Shown here one piece after another: positions 6,466-10,732 of a stretch of 10,732 bases of DNA. Position numbers and translations under genes: made by a program. The notes under the pieces are model-generated. The model was not told the DNA's origin. It ran no database searches and saw only the letters and a program-made list of their open reading frames with translations. Origin of the DNA: Bacteroidales bacterium (GTDB lineage: Bacteria; Bacteroidota; Bacteroidia; Bacteroidales; UBA4417). The stretch spans positions 1 through 10,732 of the forward strand of contig JANXXZ010000140.1 in assembly GCA_025350385.1 (NCBI GenBank). Direction: 5' to 3'. Numbering within the stretch: position 1 is the stretch's first letter; every line of letters starts with the position of its first letter.

Positions 6466-7971
6466 CTATTCTCCCTGTTTTGAGATTCTTTTTAAATTTT
6501 GAAACAAAGCTCCGGGCTGCTTCCATTTTAGCCAGGCTCCTTTAAGGCTCCGGATTTCAACTTCTTCGAAAAAGCCAAATAGGTATAGGAGGAATGGGTA
6601 AATCAGGATCAGACCTGTTTTAACCGTTAACCGTATCAACAAACTGTATTCATTTACCCATTCAGCCGGAAGATACAGGATGGCGCCCACAATAACCATC
6701 ATAAAAAGCTTATTCACTTCATAGGGTATCTGGTATGCTTTCTGGGCATAAAAATAGATCAGAACAAGAAATAGTGCGCTGGAAAGGAATCGCGACAAAG
6801 CTGCACCCTGGTTATGTAAAAGTGGCACCAGGATGAAATTCAGCAAGATACCGACTATCGAAACAATAACAATTACACCTGCTATCACTTTAGTCTTCTT
6901 GGTGATCTGCAAACCAATCAGGGCCATGTCTTTCATCACATTCATCAATATGGCAAAGGAAAGCAGCGGAATAACCTTATAGGCTTCAAAATATTCCGGG
7001 CGTTTTGCGAAGATTTTGACTATTTCCTTCCCAAACAGAGTCATTCCCAGCACAAAGAACATTACCACCAGTACAAAGTAAGTCATCAGTTTACTGTAGA
7101 ACCGCTTATTGTCCGGGTCATCCATTTTTTTAAAGATCATCGGCTGGATAGCAAAACTGATGGAAGCTACCAACAATATATTCAACGTGTTACTTAACCG
7201 GAATCCTAGAGTATATAATCCTACATCTGCAAGATGTCCGAAATGCTGAATGATAAACCGGTCGGCCTGGTTCAGTAAAACTACGGCAATGGAAGAAATG
7301 ACTAAAGGCATACAAAACTGCATGATTTCCCAAAGCAATTTCCATTCGATGTTCCAGGTAATATTTTTCCACATATACTTGGTTAACAACAGCAGGTAGA
7401 TAACCAAGCCAATGAGTTGCGCATGGTAAATAGCTTCGACTCCTTGCTTACCCCACACAATAAAATACACGGTGAATAAAACCATGACAGCCATTTGCAG
7501 GAGATTTGACACAGTGTATATTCCTGCCTTTTCCTGCACCCGGAGCAAGGTGGATGGCATAATCACGACCATTTGCACTAATGATGCGGCAGCCATTACC
7601 TTTACTACATAAGAATAACCGTTATGTCCGAATAGTATTATTGATATTTGCCCTGATAACGGCCAGATAATCAGAATACTTACTATCGCAATGACCAGGT
7701 GAACGGCCAGAAGGGTAAAAAACAATGATTTCCTCTTTGCAACAGCTTCCTTGTCAAAATACCAGCGAAAGAATCCCTGGTAAAGAGCAAGTCCTAAAAT
7801 GCCGATGATAATCTGCGCGGTGCTGTCGAGCAATCCGATAATACCGAATTCCCGTAAAGGAAAGTGCTTGGTATACAGAGGGATAAGTATAAGACCTGCC
7901 AACTTGGGGGCCATAGTACCAAAACCATAAACAACTGACTGGCTGACTATTTTTCTCAAATCGGCGAGCAT
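6466..7971 (-). CDS. Polysaccharide/oligosaccharide flippase, MOP superfamily (Wzx-like)
   Basis: A 501-residue integral membrane protein without a cleavable signal. Roughly a dozen or more hydrophobic segments run through the chain, for example about 21-36, 44-64, 84-104, 121-140, 157-173, 184-199, 216-234, 295-313, 333-352, 361-384, 394-409, 422-437 and 446-467. It opens with VSQSVVYGFGTMAPKLAGLILIPLYT, typical of the Polysacc_synt family, and carries LLNQADRFIIQHFG followed by DVGLYTLGFRLSN (232-261), the mid-protein motif of Wzx/RfbX-type exporters where DRF.I and VG.Y recur. Such proteins flip lipid-linked oligosaccharide repeat units across the inner membrane. Polymer identity cannot be deduced. 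A basic amphipathic tail ends the protein at 476-501. It lies 112 bp after the amidotransferase gene and 86 bp before the GpsA-like gene, all on the minus strand. The ATG at 7971-7969 gives the full first TM; the next Met is residue 20. Confidence 0.88.
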   Translation of the reverse strand: MLADLRKIVSQSVVYGFGTMAPKLAGLILIPLYTKHFPLREFGIIGLLDSTAQIIIGILGLALYQGFFRWYFDKEAVAKRKSLFFTLLAVHLVIAIVSILIIWPLSGQISIILFGHNGYSYVVKVMAAASLVQMVVIMPSTLLRVQEKAGIYTVSNLLQMAVMVLFTVYFIVWGKQGVEAIYHAQLIGLVIYLLLLTKYMWKNITWNIEWKLLWEIMQFCMPLVISSIAVVLLNQADRFIIQHFGHLADVGLYTLGFRLSNTLNILLVASISFAIQPMIFKKMDDPDNKRFYSKLMTYFVLVVMFFVLGMTLFGKEIVKIFAKRPEYFEAYKVIPLLSFAILMNVMKDMALIGLQITKKTKVIAGVIVIVSIVGILLNFILVPLLHNQGAALSRFLSSALFLVLIYFYAQKAYQIPYEVNKLFMMVIVGAILYLPAEWVNEYSLLIRLTVKTGLILIYPFLLYLFGFFEEVEIRSLKGAWLKWKQPGALFQNLKRISKQGE

Positions 7972-7987
7972 ACTTTCTGCTTGATTT

Positions 7988-8011
7988 TAATTTTGAGGAA
8001 GCGCAAAATTA
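7988..8011 (-). promoter_or_regulatory. -7 box within an 8-bp inverted repeat before the flippase gene
   Basis: TAATTTTG (7988-7995) and its exact complement CAAAATTA (8004-8011) flank an 8-nt spacer. Read on the minus strand, 8004-8011 is TAATTTTG, a match to the TAnnTTTG -7 box located 32 nt upstream of the flippase start codon. No good -33 TTTG stands at 19 nt. The symmetry could be an operator over the promoter or could be chance in AT-rich DNA. Confidence 0.35.
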
Positions 8012-8083
8012 CCATTAATTTGATATTCCGGCAGTTAAAATGATAGTAGTAAACTGGATTCTGGTTAATCACTCATTACCGAA

Positions 8084-9934
8084 TTAAACAAAGTTCTTAA
8101 TCCAATAATTTAAAGTAGCAATTCTCCATACCAATACAGCTTTGGAACTATCCCCTTTTTGATACTGGTCAATCACAGATGCGACCTTATCTCTATTTAA
8201 AAATCCAAGATTATCGTAATCTATCTCAAGCAGGTTTTTCAAAGGACCTCTCAGCCATTTATTTTCTCCCGGAGTCACAAATCCTTTTTTATCCTGGCGA
8301 TTGGTGATGGCATCAGGGAGTATCGATGCGAGTGATTTCCTAAGAATATATTTTGTTTCAGTTCCCCTGATCTTATCCTCGTTCTGAAGGCTGAAGGCAA
8401 ATTCAACCAGCCGGTGATCAAGAAAAGGGACCCTTGATTCGATGGAGAAAGCCATACTGTTGCGGTCCTCGTATTGCAGTAAGGATGGCAAGCTTGTAGT
8501 AAACAGGAGATGGTATAAGAACCGGTCCATCATCGACCCTGCTTTATTTTCCAGCAGGAAAGGGGGGTCATTTGGTTTTTCATTCATCAGGAAAGGATAA
8601 TACTTCCTGAATTCGAGTCTATACAACTGTTGTTCTGTCGAAAAAGAACTTAGCAGCGATTTGCTTAAATGGGATAACGTTTTGCCGGTTGAAAGTGATA
8701 ATTTGTCTGAGAGATTTCGGGTTGCAGAAATTGCTTTGGTCAAATTTCCCTTCCTGAAATAGCCACCTACCAGCCGATAAAATGTGTGCATATAACCGGC
8801 CAGGTATTCATCGCTCCCCTGCCCGTCGAGAACTACCTTGATACCGTTTTCAGCAATAAGTTTCATCAGGAAATACTGCGAAATGAATGATGATCCGGTC
8901 GACGGAACATCTGCATGATAAAGCGCCCGGTGAAATTCAACTATAATTTCATCCTCGGTAGGCTGTTTATAAAAAGGTTCAATAGCCGGGTATTTCTTGA
9001 TCACTTCGCTGATAAAAGGCCGTTCATCCACTTCACCATCTCCGTCATAGTATATGCTGAACGATTTATATGCTGTTCCGGGATGCTGGTGTTGAACCAT
9101 CGAAACTATTGCGCTGCTGTCGAGTCCGCCGCTCAGGCAGGTGGCTACAGGGACATCGCTGCGCATGTGCAGATCAACACTTTCGGAAAACATTTCATGG
9201 AATTGATCCACTTTTGAATTAAATGACAAATCAGAATACTTACCGGGTTCAATATCCCAATACCGTTTGATCTCAACCTGTCCGGAACCGGATTCATCTA
9301 ATCTCAGTACCAGGTTGTGAGCTGCGGGCAGCGCTTTTATCTTTTCAAAATAGGTTTCATTGTTATAACACAGCCACCCCATTTGTAATCCGCGGCTAAC
9401 CTGATTCAGGTTCAATTCATTTGAGAATACCGGCGTTTGTTTCAGGGCTTTAAACTCAGAAGCAAAATAAAACCCTGAACCTTGCCGTATATAATAAAAT
9501 GGTTTGATACCGAATCGGTCGCGGGAAGAAAACAGGAGTCGGTTTGACCGGTCGTAGAGTGCAAAAGCCCACATCCCCACAAAGCGTTGTACACAATCCG
9601 TACCCCACTCTTTATAGGATGCAAGCACAACTTCAGTATCGGACTGCGTTACAAAACTATATCCTTTCGAAATAAGTTGTTGCCTGATTTCAAGGTAGTT
9701 ATAAATCTCTCCGTTAAAAACGATCACGAGGTCCCCGTAAATCATGGGTTGATCGGCTTCATGACTCAGGTCGATGATGCTGAGGCGGTTATGACCAAAC
9801 AACAGGCCCTCATGCCACCAGGTACCGCGGGCATCCGGGCCACGGTGTGCGATGGATTTCAGCATGGATTCAATTACAGAATCTGCTTTTTCATGCGAAA
9901 GAGAAGGATCATAAAAGCCGGAAATTCCACACAT
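8084..9934 (-). CDS. asnB: Asparagine synthase (glutamine-hydrolysing) family amidotransferase
   Basis: A 616-residue two-domain enzyme. The N-terminal class II glutaminase domain (about 1-225) starts MCGISGF, where Cys2 is the nucleophile after Met removal, and keeps AHRGPDARG (29-37), GHNRLSIIDLS (47-57), FNGEIYNY (73-80), SDTEV (98-102) and SRDRFGIKP (137-145). The C-terminal ATP-pyrophosphatase domain has LSGGLDSSAIV (267-277), the PP-loop that adenylates the acceptor carboxylate, then VLDGQGSDEYLAGY (368-381) and YEDRNSMAFSIESRVPFLDHR (488-508). Ammonia from glutamine is passed to the activated acid, giving asparagine in classical AsnB. All catalytic motifs are intact. Paralogues inside surface polysaccharide loci are often proposed to amidate sugar acids, and the adjacent flippase and glycosyltransferases make that plausible here; sequence reading alone cannot distinguish the two. 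It is first of the minus-strand group and divergent from the GT4 gene at 10052. The start at 9934-9932 is fixed by MCGI. Confidence 0.93.
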   Translation of the reverse strand: MCGISGFYDPSLSHEKADSVIESMLKSIAHRGPDARGTWWHEGLLFGHNRLSIIDLSHEADQPMIYGDLVIVFNGEIYNYLEIRQQLISKGYSFVTQSDTEVVLASYKEWGTDCVQRFVGMWAFALYDRSNRLLFSSRDRFGIKPFYYIRQGSGFYFASEFKALKQTPVFSNELNLNQVSRGLQMGWLCYNNETYFEKIKALPAAHNLVLRLDESGSGQVEIKRYWDIEPGKYSDLSFNSKVDQFHEMFSESVDLHMRSDVPVATCLSGGLDSSAIVSMVQHQHPGTAYKSFSIYYDGDGEVDERPFISEVIKKYPAIEPFYKQPTEDEIIVEFHRALYHADVPSTGSSFISQYFLMKLIAENGIKVVLDGQGSDEYLAGYMHTFYRLVGGYFRKGNLTKAISATRNLSDKLSLSTGKTLSHLSKSLLSSFSTEQQLYRLEFRKYYPFLMNEKPNDPPFLLENKAGSMMDRFLYHLLFTTSLPSLLQYEDRNSMAFSIESRVPFLDHRLVEFAFSLQNEDKIRGTETKYILRKSLASILPDAITNRQDKKGFVTPGENKWLRGPLKNLLEIDYDNLGFLNRDKVASVIDQYQKGDSSKAVLVWRIATLNYWIKNFV

Positions 9935-9965
9935 ACCAGTAAAAATAGGATTAATAAACAGGATA

Positions 9966-9973
9966 CAAAAATA
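9966..9973 (-). promoter_or_regulatory. Possible -7 box of the amidotransferase gene
   Basis: Read on the minus strand this is TATTTTTG, matching TAnnTTTG, 31 nt upstream of the amidotransferase ATG in the intergenic region shared with the divergent glycosyltransferase gene. The expected -33 position does not read TTTG, so support is partial. Confidence 0.4.
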
Positions 9974-10010
9974 CCGTTTTAGTTGCTAAAGCTACTTCAT
10001 TACTTATTTT

Positions 10011-10018
10011 TACCTTCG
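10011..10018 (+). promoter_or_regulatory. Possible -7 box of the right-edge glycosyltransferase gene
   Basis: TACCTTCG matches TAnnTTTG at all but one position (C for T at position 7) and lies 33 nt upstream of the ATG at 10052. No TTTG stands at the 19-nt spacing. Together with the minus-strand box at 9966-9973 it suggests back-to-back promoters in this 117-bp AT-rich gap. Confidence 0.35.
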
Positions 10019-10051
10019 CAGATCGCAAATTAACTTCCTATACCCGACCAA

Positions 10052-10732
10052 ATGACCATATTGATGTTGCTCGACAGGGAATTTCCACCCGATATCAGGG
10101 TCGAAAATGAAGCGCTCAGCCTGTTAAAGCAAGGACATACCATCCATCTGTTAAGCTATGATTTTGGAAACAGGGAGAAATTTGAAGTATATAATGGAAT
10201 AAAGGTTCATCGTTTCAACCTCAGCAAACAATTAGCCAATAAATCGCTTGGACTCATTCTCAACTTACCGATCTACCGTTGGATTTGGATGAAAAGAGTA
10301 TCCGAGTTTCTTGAGAAAACCAAGGTTGACGCAGTACATATCCATGATCTTCCGCTTTGTATATTGGCAGCTAAAATCAAGTCGTTTGGAGTGAAAATCG
10401 TTGCCGACATGCATGAAAATTACCCTTACCTGGTTGCTGAACAACCTTATATGAAAACTGCGTTCGGGAAACTGGTGTTCAGAAAGCAGGCATGGTTTGT
10501 TAAGGAAAAGGAATGGCTGGGAGAAGTTGATGAGATTGTGTGTGTGGCTGAAGAAATGAAGGATCGGTTAATGAAAGAATTAGGTACGACTAAAAAAATA
10601 GCGGTTGTACCAAATACATATAGCTTTAATTCCTTTGGCGTCGGTCAGGTTGAAGTCGAAAATCTTAAAGAGAGATTCAGGGGAAAGTTTGTAGTCTCCT
10701 ATATAGGCGGATTTGATCCGGTTCGGGGGATT
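10052..10732 (+). CDS. GT4-family glycosyltransferase, N-terminal part; 3' end outside window
   Basis: An uninterrupted frame runs from ATG at 10052 to the window end, giving 227 residues without a stop. The protein opens TILMLLDREFPPDIRVENEA (2-21), the first strand and loop of a GT-B N-terminal lobe, with LLKQGHTIHLLSYD (24-37) next. VDAVHIHDLPLCILAAK (92-108) and KIVADMHENYP (115-125) are the paired H.HD and D.HE motifs common in GT4 enzymes. IVCVAEEMKDRL (162-173) and IAVVPNTYS (183-191) mark the hinge, and VVSYIGGFDPVRGI (214-227) starts the second lobe, which holds the donor-binding motif and is cut off. It should be a cytoplasmic, nucleotide-sugar-using transferase for a surface glycan; specificity is unknown. 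It is transcribed divergently from the amidotransferase gene and probably leads a rightward operon beyond the window. An in-frame ATG at codon 5 is a less likely start, since it would cut into the first strand. Confidence 0.88.
   Translation, partial: MTILMLLDREFPPDIRVENEALSLLKQGHTIHLLSYDFGNREKFEVYNGIKVHRFNLSKQLANKSLGLILNLPIYRWIWMKRVSEFLEKTKVDAVHIHDLPLCILAAKIKSFGVKIVADMHENYPYLVAEQPYMKTAFGKLVFRKQAWFVKEKEWLGEVDEIVCVAEEMKDRLMKELGTTKKIAVVPNTYSFNSFGVGQVEVENLKERFRGKFVVSYIGGFDPVRGI

Noticed and set aside
9587..9982. 131-codon plus-strand open frame
   Set aside because: It is antisense to the highly conserved glutaminase domain of the amidotransferase and its translation resembles no family; a shadow frame.
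5399..10732. Undescribed defence or mobile system
   Set aside because: All genes fit known glycan or metabolic families, and there are no nucleases, helicases, toxins, integrases, reverse transcriptases or direct repeats marking an island.

Overview
The window looks like chromosomal DNA of a member of the Bacteroidota, probably an uncultured relative of the Bacteroidales. The evidence is a textbook Bacteroidota promoter (TTTG, 19 nt, TAnnTTTG) in front of rpmH, further TAnnTTTG-type -7 boxes before several other genes, mostly weak Shine-Dalgarno signals, and protein families (M20C PepD, a DUF4834-like protein, the long YfhO-type membrane protein, the GT4 beginning near residue 1 with a Rossmann strand and PPSGGAGVQR) that I associate with that phylum. 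The lineage is inferred from content; no rRNA gene is present.

Layout. Positions 1-716 hold the 3' half of an aminoacyl-histidine dipeptidase gene (pepD), closed by a clear intrinsic terminator. Rightward next are rpmH (ribosomal protein L34, 49 residues) with its own promoter and terminator, and a small one-TM protein resembling DUF4834 that starts with GTG. Between that small gene and the next large gene lies a degenerate heptanucleotide (7-nt) repeat tract of about 139 bp, which reaches almost to the next start codon and is the most unusual non-coding feature here. After it come a YfhO-family multi-spanning membrane protein (818 aa) and, only 10 bp later, a GT4-type glycosyltransferase (438 aa), most likely one operon.

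From 5399 to 9934 three genes lie on the minus strand. In transcription order they are a glutamine-dependent asparagine synthase-type amidotransferase, a MOP-superfamily polysaccharide flippase, and a divergent GpsA-type glycerol-3-phosphate dehydrogenase. The last converges tail to tail with the GT4 gene, with only 15 bp between the stops. At the right edge a second GT4 glycosyltransferase (227 residues visible, cut by the window end) is transcribed divergently from the amidotransferase gene.

Interpretation. The left third is housekeeping. The right two thirds look like the edge of a cell-surface polysaccharide or glycoconjugate locus: two glycosyltransferases, a flippase, a YfhO membrane protein of the kind linked to adding sugars to envelope polymers, an amidotransferase that may amidate a sugar acid, and a dehydrogenase that could supply glycerol phosphate. 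I see no CRISPR array, transposase, tRNA, phage gene or defence system. I found no clearly new system; the heptad repeat tract and the glycan-locus context of the amidotransferase and GpsA paralogue deserve a second look.
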